The notes beneath the pieces are model-generated. The model had not been told where the DNA came from and searched no databases. It saw only the letters and a program-made list of their open reading frames with translations. A stretch of 64,000 bases of DNA. Origin: Rutstroemia sp. NJR-2017a BVV2. Taxonomy: Eukaryota > Ascomycota > Leotiomycetes > Helotiales > Rutstroemiaceae. Shown piece after piece: positions 35,184-47,610 of this stretch. The first letter of the stretch is position 1. Every line of letters begins with the position of its first letter. The translations under genes were made by a program, and so were the position numbers. The stretch is taken from positions 1,116,001 to 1,180,000 of the forward strand of contig NJPS01000031.1 in assembly GCA_002946415.1 (NCBI GenBank), written 5' to 3'.

Positions 35184-36773
35184 TTACCGATTTGAAGATC
35201 TGCTCGGCCGCTCCGTCTCTAATGGCTCGCTAAAACTCTTCTTGCTGCTGTGTCCATTCGCCTTTCCATTCATAGGCCGCGTTGGGGGTGGTAAATCGTC
35301 GTCGGATTCGTCACTGTCTTCCCCGAGATCTGCAAGACCGAATCCGACATTCTCTTCTTCGTCATAGGCGTGGATGAGCCCCTCCCTGTCGCCTCGACCG
35401 AACCCATTGCTGCCCAGGCTCATTCTGTGCGGATCGGTGCTTCGTCTAGCTTGCATACTTCGTCTTGTCTGGATACCGGAGAGAGGATCGGTCGCTATTC
35501 CGTCCGCGCCGTGCATCATTTTGCGTCCTTCTGGGTCGGATCTCGATATGTTGAGTAGGTAGACTCCAGTAAAGATCACCAGGAATCCGCTGAGTAGTGA
35601 AATAGTGTTCACTGCGTCGGAGGTATTGAATCCACCGTATAGGATGAACGAAGCAGTAAGGGTCGCTGTGGTGAAAGTAACGTAGTAAAGTGGGTTAACA
35701 CTGAGCAAACGTTAGAATAGCTATAAAATCTGTAGTGCGTTCTTGAGCTTACATAGAAGTTGGGAACTGGCTCAGGGCTTTGTTGAAGTAGTTCATCTGT
35801 GTCAAAATGCAGACTACAGTGACGATGATGAAGACGTAAGTCGATGGGTAGATGAATTGATTTTCACCACCAAGAGTCAGCTTTACGGCAATACCAAATG
35901 CCTTCACCGACATAACTGACACTCCTCCGACAGTCGAACATATCGATAAGTAAACCAGCGGATTCTTCTTGCCGTATATCGGGGCTACTCTGTAAATCAT
36001 AATGGCGGCAAATATCGCAACAGAACCGCAAAAGATAAGAAATCCTGCATCCTGTTAGCTTACAAAAGCTGCAAGATTGCGAGATCACGTACCTGGCTGA
36101 ATGGCATAGTGAAGAATCTCGTCAATCCTCTTGATCTCCTTGTCCGGTGGCGCGTGAAGGACAATGATAACAGATCCTATTAGACATATTGCGCATCCGA
36201 GCTTCCCTAATGTGCCCAGCTTCTCGTCCAGAAAGTATGAGCCCAAAACCGCTCCGATCAATACACTGAGCGCTCCCAGAGGTGTAACCAGAATCGCCGG
36301 TGCAAATGCATATGCCGCGAAGTTTGCAATTTCTCCAACGATTACTGCCCATATTCGTTAGCTTGCGTCTCCACATCCTAGAAGAGGTTTCCCGTACATG
36401 CGACTATGCCACCCCACCATATTGGACTTTTGAGATATGTGAAACCGTCTCCCTCGAAACCATGCCGTTCTTCAGCGTCCATCAATCCCTAGTTATCTCG
36501 TTAGGAAAACTCATGTATGGATCTTCGAAGTTCTAAAAGTCGTACCTTCTTCGTGATAACGAAACTTGTGCCTGTGAAGAAAGCCCATTAGTCTTGCCTC
36601 CTCATTATGATTGCAGCTAGGGAGCCATACCTATCGCCATGGTTGAGGTGATGGCTAATGCCAACCCTATGTATCTTCATCGTCATATTAGCCTCTTGAC
36701 TACGTACATCCCACATAATATTCGTGCGACAAGTAAATCTCCAAGATGCCTCGACTTACTTATCCTCCAGCAT
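35184..36773 (-). CDS. NIPA-family magnesium transporter (DUF803)
   Basis: Seven exons (36760-36773, 36631-36674, 36546-36571, 36398-36488, 36093-36344, 35753-36044, 35184-35700) join in phase to give 411 residues. The first three coding exons are only 14, 44 and 26 nt long. The protein opens MLEDKYIGLALAITSTMAIG. It then shows the NIPA pattern: SFVITKKGLMDA, a helix with VGEIANFAAYAFAPAILVTP, GALSVLIGAVLGSYFLDEKL and a later STYVFIIVTVVCILTQMNYF. About nine membrane helices occupy residues 7-290, and a 120-residue charged cytoplasmic tail follows. The family imports Mg at the plasma or endosomal membrane; substrate specificity here is inferred from the family alone. Confidence 0.92.
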
Positions 36774-38984
36774 CTTGATGCGCAGAGGCTAGACCTCTCC
36801 TCCTTGTGATATGTGTTGTTCGTGGAGCGTTTGAGCTCACGCTCCGACAAAACCTCGTAACGTATTCAAGATGACGACCGCGCAAGGGTTGTTATCGGCG
36901 CAAACTTATCCGCAGACTCCTAAGAACACAATGTAATTCTTTCGAAAGCGCGCTTCGCAGGAAATGAACGTGATGATCGCAAGTCGACGTGCAAGGTCAT
37001 GAGAAAGTTTCACCCCTAGCTGTGCTCTTAATCCTGCGTTTCGAAATGCCTATGAACCGAGGCAGCGATATTGTGGTCACAAGTGTCGACGGGAGGAATG
37101 GGAATCTCGAAGAACTGCGATAATTGAAGCCACAAGTACTTCCTTGGCAGTGTGGGATGATCTTTGTATCGTGAATGAATGTGCGTGGGAAATATGCGGC
37201 TCGAGTACGGATTCCGAATTGACAATTGGGAAACCTGAGAGTGAGATGAAACGAGTGAGTGGTTCTGTTACTAGTGTTCAGCAAGTCTGAACTCTGGCCT
37301 GTCTTGTGTCTGGGCTGGCCTACCTAGCACGTTGGGGCAGTGAGTCGTTCCTCTAAATTTAGCATAAACGAAAAGGTTTTAAAAAGGTCAAGGGTAACCC
37401 GAACAATGAGCAGACTCAGCGGAGAGGAGATGGTGAAATCACTTCCACCATCCGAATGGGAATTATGAACGTTTGTTAATACGAGGGCAGGCAGGGAGAA
37501 GGCAGAGCTACGGATGGCCATCTATACGTACGGAAGTAAGGTTATCGGTAGGCTTATTACGAACATGCTGATGTTTGGCGACTCCCCCTTTTCCTGTTTT
37601 CTTTACAACGATCTCATGTAAAGTACAACTCTTCTCGTCTTACTTGTAGGTACTTGTATCTGGGGCCAGATACAGGTACAACCAACCAACAAATAGCAGG
37701 TGTGCTTGTAACTTAGAGTTTGTCTGTTCCTGAGCCACGATGAGGGATGAGGTCGATAACTGGCTGGCTAGCTGGCCAAGTTGGTATTATTTGAGGACCT
37801 AAAGGACCTCCCTTACGGCACTTTGCTCAGGCACAACGCTGAGGTTTTAGCGTACTAGTAATCTTCTAGGGATCTAAACTTTTAAAGGCTGTCTGACGCG
37901 CACGCTTACGGGGCTGTACACTACGTATCCGTACCAAGTACGGCCTACCTGTAACTTGCCTAGTACCTAGCAGGCACCTCCTCCAGGAAGCTCGGAAGGT
38001 CACTGTTTCCTCTAACATCAGAGCTTTCGCCTCAACAAATTCTGATCATGATTGAGTTATGCAATTGTTCTCTATACTCGGTTATCGCATGAGCAAAAAG
38101 TGCAGAGTAAAGTTATAGAACAATATCGATCACTTTCCCGCCAAGCAATTCGTGATATGACCATTATCTCAAGCTAGCAGGACCTTACGGAAACTAAAGA
38201 ACTTATCCCCACACTTCGACGCCGTTGAACGCGTCCGATTATCACAAGCGGGCATAGAGCAACTGACTAAGATAGGGGGAATGATATGGTTCGTTATACT
38301 GGCAGTAGACTGGAAAATCCCAAACCCTGAGTATTGCATGCCCATACCAGATATCCTTCAACGATCAACGGAGGTACCTTAAAGGCCCCAAGTCCATCAT
38401 TACCCTCCGTTTCGACCATAAAATTCACCCAGATTATCCTGCTCGAAAGGGTATCGCACAGCAACAACTTCTTACACAAGCCAAACTCCATAACGCACCC
38501 ACGTAACCTAGCCCCGACTTTTCCCACACCTGATATCCTGGCCGACCGCCTCGACAGGTTTTGAGTTGCGCCTGGCTATGCTAAAATAATGAAATGCTAG
38601 ATATTTTGAGTGTATAACTGAATCGCATCAAGGAGCGGAGAGACGTTTAGTGGGGTTGGGAGGGGCATTAAAGGGTCAATACCATCATACCTGTTGTTAG
38701 GACCTACCTCTGATATTTGTAAATATTTGCCGTCTTCGGTTGAGTCGTATGGTGGGTCGTATAGGTGAAGTATTTGTCGTATATGTCAGTATTACGTCCT
38801 TGGTGAAATTAGAGAAGAGTTTCGCTTCAGAAAACTTTGAAGACGTTGAGATGAGCTCGCAGTTGCCAAGGCATGTGCTGAAAGTACTGTAGGAGAATCA
38901 TCAACCACACATTCAATGTGTTGGTTGAACAAGAACCTATGATCGGATGCGCTTGGTTTCTACAGATTGTCAGTTATATCGCCA
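36774..38984. other. Intergenic, 2.2 kb, no supported gene
   Basis: The first part is the likely promoter and leader of the NIPA-type gene (minus strand); the far part is the probable 3' region of the acidic-protein gene. Frames are shorter than 100 codons and show no recognisable domain. TACTTGTA and GGTACAAG-like inverted words occur around 37650-37680. No mobile element was seen. Confidence 0.5.
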
Positions 38985-41813
38985 TCAACTCAATCTAAGA
39001 ATTTTCGGACCCTTGGTTCTCTGACTCTCGCCATCTTCAAAGTCTGCTTCAGCTCTGGGCCTCTTCCCATAACTCGAGCCAGGCGAGTCTTTTGGGCTGG
39101 GAGGTGTTGCTTGTTGAATCGTTGGAGACCCGGGCTCTTCCTCTTCTTCATCGTCGTCATAACCGATCTCATCTTCTTGATTCTGGCCGTCAGCAGTGAT
39201 TGAGTGGCTAGACTGAAGGTCTGCTATCGAAGCATTGCTTATCGTGGCACTGTCAGACTCTGCTACATCACCAGACCCATTACCGCTTGTAATGGCGATA
39301 AATTCTTCGTCGGCTGGGATATCAAGAGCATCGCCATCAAATTCATACGAATCGCCCAGCTGGTCTTCATCGTAAACCCCGTTCTCTTTGTCGGCACCAT
39401 CTCCCAAGTCAAACTCGTCGTCTTCCACAATCTGTGTTTCGCTATTCTCGATAACCTCGGTGAAGCTTAATTCGACTTGCTCAGCAGCTGGAACATGACT
39501 TGCTTGGTCTTGGCCATCGTCGTATCTATCCTTTTCGTTTTCGGCGGTCTCTTTGTCTAAAGTATGCTCCCCAGCCGCGTTATTAGATTCGTTCGAATCA
39601 TTACTGCCCTCCACGTTTTCATCGTTATCTACAGTATACTCGGGACCCAAATCATCTTCGATTTCCTTTCTGAAATCCTCCTCGGCTTCATCTTCATAAC
39701 CTATGTCGCTCTGTGCATCTTCTGTATTTTCAGTAGTTTGCGCGGTACCCTCTGCATCAGTTGTAGTCGTCACAATCTCATGAGCAGATTCTTCTATTCC
39801 GTCTTCAGCTTTGAGCGGAATGGAGCCTCGTCGGTTATTTCCTTCATCTGCCGCGCGACATTCGATTAGAATTAGATCATTACAACTAGAACAAAAGCAA
39901 GTGATAGGGAGAATGCAGGGTAAATAGAAATAGGTGGATGTACCGTCATGTGGTCGATTTTCACCAGTGGCGACAGTATTCTTTTTATCTGTGCCCTCTG
40001 ATTGCGCTTCCACGTTCTCTTCATCGTCGTAATCGATTATGTCGCCATCATCGTTATTAGTCTCATCAACGGATGCCGAGACCTCTTCTTGTTTCGTTTG
40101 TTTTGTATTTATGGTTGCTAGTTCTTGATCATTTGAGTCTGATGGTACGTTTTCCTGCTCTGGCAGTTGAATTTCAGCACTAGCTGTATCACCGATCTCG
40201 GCATGTTGAAGGCTTTCGTGTTGCTCATCATTGTGTGATTCAAGGGACGTCTTAGAGTCAAGATTATAATCATGCTTGTCCTCGATATCGGCACCTGACT
40301 CCTCCTGGGAGGTTTCCAGAAGTTGCTCGTCAAAGTTGGATTCAAGGTCGTGAGCTTCTGTCAGCTCGCCAAATTCGGTTGGATCATCTTCACTGTCAGC
40401 ATCCCATGTAAGATACTCCGATAGTCCTTTCCCTTCAGCAGCTCCCTGCAGTAGCATCGAAAACCGGTCATACCCCGTAGGCTCGATTACCAGTCTTAGG
40501 TTCAACGGTGCGATTACATCAGATCCATCATTGCTAGAAAGCCTTTCATACAAGCTGATGATTTGGCTTAAGCTCAAGTCGGCAGGATAATGTGTTAAAT
40601 GAGTCTGCACTAAGCATTAGCATTTTCTATATAAAATAAAAAAGGGTGTAAGAATAATGGTACTGACCTCATCAATTACAAGCTGTAGCTCCTCAATGAT
40701 CAGGGTGACCTTATCCTTTTCTGGGAGGTTCTCTTCTACAAGTACTGCACGAATTTCGGTACAAAAGTCCACGAGTGGTTTTTCAAGGACGGAGGGGTCT
40801 TCAAAAAAGAAGTCATTGGGATGATCTGAAGGAGACTTCCTGATCAAGGGGTATTTACGACCATTGTATTTGACCAAAATTTCATGTGAGTGGTTCAGAT
40901 CACTCAAGTCGTCGGGGTCTTCTGTAGGTGGGTTTGCTGCTGTGGATGGTTCGGTATCACCAGCGTCCCCCTCGATAATTGGCTGCTCATCATTGTTGTT
41001 GTTGGTATCAGGTTCGAGTTCTGCAGCTGTATATGATGTCTCATGGTTGGTTTCTGTGGTGTAGGTAGACTGATCATCGGGATTGGCCATCTGCGGGGTT
41101 GCCTCTCGAGAACCTTGATCGGTAGGTGCATGTGGCGAAGGAGCCGCCGAGGTCTCCAGGCCTTTACCTTCATCGTGATTGCTTGCACTCTCAACATCGT
41201 TATGGATAATATGCTGCGGCTCAGGGGTCGTGGGTTCGGCTTGTTCAGGCTCCTGCTCCACAGCTTGGATTGTTTCCTGAACATCGTGGATAGCCGTATT
41301 GCTGACGACATGCGCCTCTTCTGTAATCTGGGCGACCTCGTCTTGATTGGCAAGAGTCGCGTCTGCAACCTCAAAGACGCCCTCCACGTTCGCCGGATTA
41401 TCCCATACAAGCTCAGAATCTTCTATATTCGTGGTTGTAGGCTGTGCAGCATGTATCTCATCGAAAGTTACGTGAGCAATTCCATCTTCGTCAACGGAGG
41501 TACCGGCAAGATCTTGTTCCATGTTGTGGTCGATAACTTCTTCTTGAAGTAAATCTGCATCTTCCATGTGAAATGACGGGTCATCGTCGTCATCGACCAT
41601 TAAATCGTCATTTTGCGCGTTTGTGGATATATCAAGATTGGCTTCATCGATGTCGTCTAGAATATCATCCTCGTCGACATGACCAGAGTTTATGTCGATG
41701 TCGATATCAATATCTTCCTCGATGATATCGTGCCCATGTTCGGAGGTCAACTCCATGCTATCGTCCGCCATGGTATTGAGGGCTGAAGGTGCAGTGAGAG
41801 TTGCGACGTTCAT
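38985..41813 (-). CDS. Large acidic protein with an unnamed conserved core
   Basis: Exons 40668-41813, 39944-40604 and 38985-39847 give 889 residues. I cannot name it. Residues 1-330 are strongly acidic and disordered, with an Asp-Ile run (EEDIDIDIDIN). A compact core spans about residues 335-455. It reads HEILVKYNGRKYPLIRKS, then FFFEDPSVLEKPLVDFCTEI, then LSLSQIISLYERL and ends near AEGKGLSEYLTWDADSEDDP. It has mixed hydrophobic and charged character and looks folded. The rest is Asp/Glu-rich again. The last 25 residues turn basic (GKRPRAEADFEDGESQRTK, then ending LRLS), suggesting a nuclear signal. The core is reminiscent of uncharacterised fungal proteins known to me only as hypothetical. 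A nuclear role such as histone handling is possible but unproven. The start at 41813 is the likeliest; an ATG at 41771 would shorten it by 14 residues. Confidence 0.75.
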
Positions 41814-42383
41814 GTGCTTTGCAGTTGCTATCTCCTGCCGGATAATTAGCACGCGTGGACGTAGGGTGTAGTTTGTGTCGCGATATGATTATTTAGCTAG
41901 ACACTGAAGTCAGACTAGAGTTGAGTGAGAAGTGCTGAATCTCTTTATTTGAAGGTTGGCGGCTTTGCAATTTCCGCGTTCACGGGAGAGCGGCTGCTGC
42001 AGTAACAAAGGCCAAACGTTAGATTGTCTGCTGTTTGAATAGGTGAATAGAAGAACATCACAGAGGGTGAGATGTTAAGAGATACGATCCTCCGAACGAG
42101 AAATAAATTTTATCCAGATTGTCGTCGATCTATGGGTGTCTTTCAATATTCAGCTCCGCAAGGCTCAAAGGTTAACAAGAAGTTCGGTCCTTCTGGGGGA
42201 TCATGCAACGCTAAAATTAACGTGGTGCAGCAAAAGGAGCTAAGACAGTCACGTGTAATGCTATATCGGAACATTATTTGGCCTACCACCGATATACACA
42301 TCTTAGGTAGGGACACTCTGACTTAACACAGCCAGAATACTTCAGCACACAATTGAACGAAGCTCTCACATAAATAATCGAAA
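41814..42383. promoter_or_regulatory. Divergent promoter of acidic protein and delta-COP genes
   Basis: The 570 bp hold both promoters. Visible sites are an E-box TCACGTGT at 42249-42256 and an ACGCGT word at 41851-41856 near the acidic-protein start. No other gene is supported. Confidence 0.5.
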
Positions 42384-44143
42384 ATGGTGCGCAATTTAAG
42401 TCGAAAATTCTTCTGTAAATCCTGCTAATAAAGATTGTAGGTTGTGTTGGCGGCTTCGATATGCACCCGTGGAGGAAAAGCTGTCCTCTCCAGGCAGTTT
42501 CGTGAAATGCAAAGGTCGAGAATTGAAGCGCTCCTAGCATCTTTTCCCAAGTTGGCAGATTCCGGAACCCAGCATACGACTGTCGAGCAGGACAATGTGC
42601 GATTCGTGTATCAACCGCTTGACGAGTTATACATGGTTCTCATCACAAACAAGCAGTCCAATATCCTACAGGACATCGATTCTCTACACCTTTTCGCCCA
42701 AGTCGTTACGAGCACATGCAGGACCCTCGATGAACGGGAAATTCTGAAGAATGCCTACGAGTTACTGAGTGCCTTCGATGAATTGGTCACACTTGGATAT
42801 CGGGAGAACCTTACGATTAGCCAGATCAAAACATTCCTAGAAATGGAGAGTCACGAAGAGAGAATACAAGAGATTATCTCTAGGGTAGGACGCCATGGAG
42901 CAGATATCTTAGGCTTTTGGCTGATGTTTACAGAACAAAGAACTGGAAGCTACCGAAGATCGCAAGCGCAAGGCGAAACAACTCGAAATGCAGCGCAAGG
43001 AGGCTTCTCGAAGCGGCAGAGGTGCCATTCCAAGAACACCAGTTTACCCCACCTACACAGCTCCTACACGGCCAGCGGTCACCGATACCTATGATTCTTA
43101 TGAAGCGGAAAAGAACAAATCATTCAAGTATGTTATTGCGCTCCTACGCAATGACCATGATGCTCAGTGTTGACAATTTTCAGGGCTAGCGCACCAAAAG
43201 GCAAGGGAATGCAGTTGGGTAAAAAGTCAAAGACTACAGACATGTTCGAACGTGTTCGTGGCGATATGGGTGCTGAAATAGAGGAAACCGCATCATCTCC
43301 TCTAATTCCTAATCATCCCACCCCTGCTGCTACTGAACAAACCCCACATACACCTTCTGCATCAGACCGTGATGCAATTCATGTCACAATTGCAGAAACG
43401 ATCAATGCTAAGCTGTCTCGGGATGGATCCCTAAACTCTTTGGAAATCAAGGGTGATCTGCACTTACGAATCTCAGATCCTACTCTTACCAAAGTTAAGT
43501 TGGACCTTGTTGCCAAGCAAAGTCATGGAGTACAATTTAGAACGCACCCAAATGTGGACAAGGCCATGTTCAATGGATCCAAGGCTATTCAAATGACAAA
43601 CACTGCAAAAGGCTTCCCAGTAAACAACTCTGTGGGAGTGCTTCGGTGGAAAGCGTCTCCAAAGACAGATGACACTACTGCTCTTCCAATTCAATTCACC
43701 GTATGGGTCGTTGGTGGTCAGGGTGATCCTCTCAACATCACTGTAGAGTATGAGCTCACTGGCGAGGATCCTCTGAAGGATGTGACAGTCATCATTCCGT
43801 ATGCATCAAGTGAGCCTGCTGTTTCAAGCTTTGACGCAACATACGAGGTATCGGGAGATAGTCTTGAATGGACAATTGGATCTGTAGATTCTTCAAATGG
43901 CTCAGGATCTTTTGAGTTTGAGGTCCAGGATGGCGATGAGAACGATTTCTTTCCCATGCAGGTCAAATTTGCAAAGACAAATCCATTTATTGATGTCGAT
44001 GTAAGTTATTCAGTGACCCCCACATATCGTACCCAAGGCTAACGTGCGCTCAGGTTACTAACGTCACATTACTCGAAATGAATGAGGCCGTTGACTTCTC
44101 TAAGGAAATCAAATCTGTTGCAGACTCCTATGTGGTAGAGTGA
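42384..44143 (+). CDS. RET2: Coatomer subunit delta (delta-COP)
   Basis: Delta-COP is part of the COPI F-subcomplex that coats Golgi-to-ER vesicles. Exons are 42384-42386, 42441-42884, 42934-43127, 43184-44000 and 44054-44143, giving 515 residues. Exon 1 contains only the ATG. The join gives MVVLAASICTRGGKAVLSRQ, the expected N-terminus of the longin-like domain (about 1-140), with SRIEALLASFPKL and TLDEREILKNAYELLSAFDE. A charged linker NKELEATEDRKRKAKQLEMQ and a flexible region follow. The C-terminal mu-homology domain spans about 260-515 and includes VTIAETINAKLSRDGSL and GVLRWKASPK. The last exon ends IKSVADSYVVE. It is divergent from the acidic-protein gene and followed by APC4 on the same strand. 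Confidence 0.94.
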
Positions 44144-44532
44144 GCACTTTTAGAGGGTAAAAATGGTTGGGATTTGAATGACGTGCAGCATGGCGTAGGA
44201 TGGAAGGCGACTCATAATCTTTATTCTTGTACGAGCCATAGAGAAAATGAAGACCAATGATATTATTGTATTCCCAATATCAATGAACCGTTATAATACT
44301 ATTCAATGAATACTTTTGAAGAACGAAGTGTAAAGAGGAAAGCACGACCTGTAGGTAAATTACAGCATATATTTGGTCTGATGTCTCGCTTAACCCAGCT
44401 TGCAAACAACGACGCGAATGTTTAACACGTCGACTCGACTACAATTTATTCCATCGGCATCAGAAATGTGATACTTCATCCATGCAATAAGATATTGTAG
44501 CCTTTTTATGAGGAACTCTGGGCTTGGAAACC
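44144..44532. other. Spacer between delta-COP and APC4
   Basis: This AT-rich interval should contain the delta-COP 3' untranslated region and the APC4 promoter. No gene is supported. Confidence 0.6.
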
Positions 44533-47195
44533 ATGGCGGATCAAACGCGGCTCGAATTGCTCGGCGAGAAAACTCTGCACCAAACAATTAATCCGGCCTT
44601 AATTGCCTACTGCCCTTCGATGGACTTGGTTGCCTTAGGGAGCACAGATCAGCAAGTATTGATTTATCGTCTCAATGGCCAGCGTGTGTATGGAGCTGCG
44701 CAGAAGATTAACACACTACAAGTGCAACAAATAAGCTGGAAGCCCAATGGTACCCGAGATCTTCAGAAGTGATAGAGTTAAAAACTAACAACTCTTTCAG
44801 GTCAGCTGCTAGCTATTGCCTGGAATGATGGCTCGGTGCGACTTGTCGGAGCTGAAAGTAGCAAGGTTGTCCATCAATTCCTCGCGGCTTCAGACGGTCA
44901 AGAGATATCAGGTGTCACGTGCATGGGATGGAAATCAAACAGCATTGGTAAAACCGTCCCTCGGAAAAGCTCGAAAGCAGATACTAGCACATGGGAGGAT
45001 ATGTTCAAAGATGAGTCAAACAAGTTTGGCAAGGAGTCTTTCCTGAATCTACCAAGAGATCTGTCTCTTCTTGATATTGAGCCAAGTCTGCCCAAATTAA
45101 GCGTACTTCCTGGAGGCGGGACTTCGTAAGTGAACGTCCCTTTCTTGTGATGTCTTCTTAACTTTGCTATAGGGATGATGTCTTTAGTTCTAGATCTTCA
45201 CTGGATGCACTTTTCCGTCCATTTGATCCAAAAGACAACGACATAGCAGATGTTATGATTGTTGGAACCAAAGAAGGAGATATCCATGTTAGCATCTACG
45301 ACTCATTTGTTGTGGGATCTTTCAAATCACCCGTAGTCATAAACAAAAAGCCTGCATATCTCATCTCTCATGCAGCGAACGAATCATATTCAACGCATGC
45401 ACTGCTCATGAAAGGCGCCGATCCCGATGAGAAGATCTACCTTGTGCCTATGGATCTGCGTTTCCTATCTGCTTCAAGCGAGTATCTCTCTGTTCTTGCC
45501 TCCCGATCAACAGCTCTGGAGAATCTTTTGAGATACATCAATCAGATACAGATACTTATGATTGCTGAGTGGAAGACGGTCCAAGACTTGCCCAGCCGAT
45601 TTCTCCGGAGTATTAACGAGACGCTTGCAGAACAAGGAACCCGTACAATCGTACAAGCACTCTACCATTCAGTCACAACGGGTCATACGTTTCCATCTGT
45701 GAAAGAGTGGCTCGTAGATATCCTGACAGAAAGGGTAGGCGATTTTCACAAACCTTAATCGTTTTCCTAAAGCTAAGATTCTAGGGCCACAAAAGATGGG
45801 AGAAGGTTGTAGTCTCAGGCTTGGAGAATCTGAGACGTTTGGTGCATGAAAACATGCTGCCCGCCCTCGATCGTTGCTCCGTCATTCTTAGCCGATTGAA
45901 TGGGATCGCGAAATTCCAAGGTTCTGATGACTCTTTAGGTTTCTCAAGTCACCAAATCACTTTAATCATGGATACCATTGCAAGTTTGCATCTCGTGTCG
46001 ACAAAGATACTTCTCCAAGTAGTAGAAGAGTTGGACCTGTTTACATCATTTTCGACCTGGATACGGTATGAGATTGATCGGCTTTCATCTGATTCGCTAT
46101 CACACTCTGAAGATGCCGCGGACAAGGAAGCCTCGATAGATCACAGCAAAGTTCTGTTATATATCCAAACGGCCATGACCAACAGCCCATTGTCCGCTTT
46201 TATCACCGAAGTCACGCCTGCAGACTTTGAAGACGAGTGCGCACACGCTAGAAAGGATGCCCACTTATTCGACAAGCTCACCAGGCAGCTTGAAAAGCAA
46301 GAGCAAGGCCAAAAACACAGAAAGACGCTGCTGCAGGTGGAGTTTCTTTGCAAGTACTTGAGAGGCCAGGCATCCGCCATTTTCAGCCAAATTGCCGAAG
46401 CTGAAAAGCGGAACGTCCTATTTGGCAAGCCAATGGAGTTAGGAGTTCCCCAAGATAACGTATCTATGGATGTGACAATGAATGAAGTGGTAGGTCGTTT
46501 CTCGAGGAATAAATTTCAATGCTGATTGTCCCTAGGATCATCATATTTCTCACGCTTATTGTGCTTTTATACCCAAGGGATCCCCAAATCAAGGTTTGTC
46601 AGCCCTGTGATGATTGGACTAATGTCCGGGAAGGCTAATCGCAAGTAGTGCGGATTGTTCAAGCTCTCCTGTCGATCGAAAATGGCATCAGCACTGTTTT
46701 AGGAACGAATGCAGCCTTACTACAGTTGGGCGATGGGAATATCAAATCCATCAAATTCTTGGACCGCAGTAATTTACTACTGTTTTGGGAAAATAAAGGT
46801 AATTGACATGGAACCTGGGGTGTATTTCAACCTTTGCTGACTTGGATATAGGAAAATGCAAACTGCTGGGCCTGGCATATGAAAATCGAGAAGATGCATG
46901 GAAGACCACCCAAAGCCATTTCAAATACCAATCTCATCGAAATGCGGCTAGCACTTGCAAACCTGTCGTCTTTGACAATGAGGAAGTGGTCGCCAACTTC
47001 TTACAGAGCGAGTTTGATAGTAACAGTTCTTTTTCACCAGAGAAAATTGCGGTTCGATCACAATCTGGTGGGAGGATGAACGACGACTCGAAGAGATTAG
47101 TTGTTTTGAGCAAGGACAAGCTTCAGTACAAGATCTTTAACTGGGCCAAAGGATCTCCCAAGAAAACGGGCGATGAGGATATCTCTATGTCGTGA
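44533..47195 (+). CDS. APC4: Anaphase-promoting complex subunit 4
   Basis: APC4 is a scaffold of the anaphase-promoting complex, the ubiquitin ligase that triggers chromosome separation and mitotic exit. Seven exons (44533-44749, 44801-45125, 45173-45734, 45785-46489, 46536-46593, 46649-46798, 46852-47195) give 786 residues. The N-terminal WD40-like half begins MADQTRLELLGEKTLHQTIN and shows blades at MDLVALGSTDQQVLIYRLNG, QQISWKPNGQLLAIAWNDGS and DVMIVGTKEGDIHV. The APC4 long helical domain follows, from about residue 365. It reads HKRWEKVVVSGLENLRRLVH and later LQVEFLCKYLRGQASAIFSQ. The final part returns to beta-propeller-like sequence. An in-frame TTG at 44524 lies upstream, but the ATG at 44533 is the real start. 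Confidence 0.88.
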
Positions 47196-47610
47196 TTGCG
47201 TCTCAGGAGAGGGGGAAAAGCAGAGATATTCAATCTTGTCTTGCAGTGTCGTGTCAACTGAAGTAAGCTATCATGGTTTTACATAAAGTCTGCTAATCGC
47301 TTTTGTTCTTTACTGTGCAACAACACCGCTGACCATCACAGTTTGGTTTAGGCTAAACTATAGAGATAGCGGGTGGGGAAAAAGCAGCGCCCGCAGGAAC
47401 ACAATTCGTCAGGATGACGCTAGGACTGCACAAGAAATCTAGATCTGCGATGAAGTCGCCAGATAAGAGATGTAGATACCAAGAAAAGACAAATCATCAT
47501 CCCGCAATCTTATTGATGGTTCCCTATGTCTTTTGCACTCCCCATTAAGGCACACTTAATTCACAATCTAACGTCTACCAAAAATAAGGTGGTATCTCAA
47601 GTGAGAAACC
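47196..47610. other. Spacer between APC4 and amino-acid permease
   Basis: Non-coding: probably the APC4 3' region and the permease promoter. No repeat or gene was seen. Confidence 0.6.
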
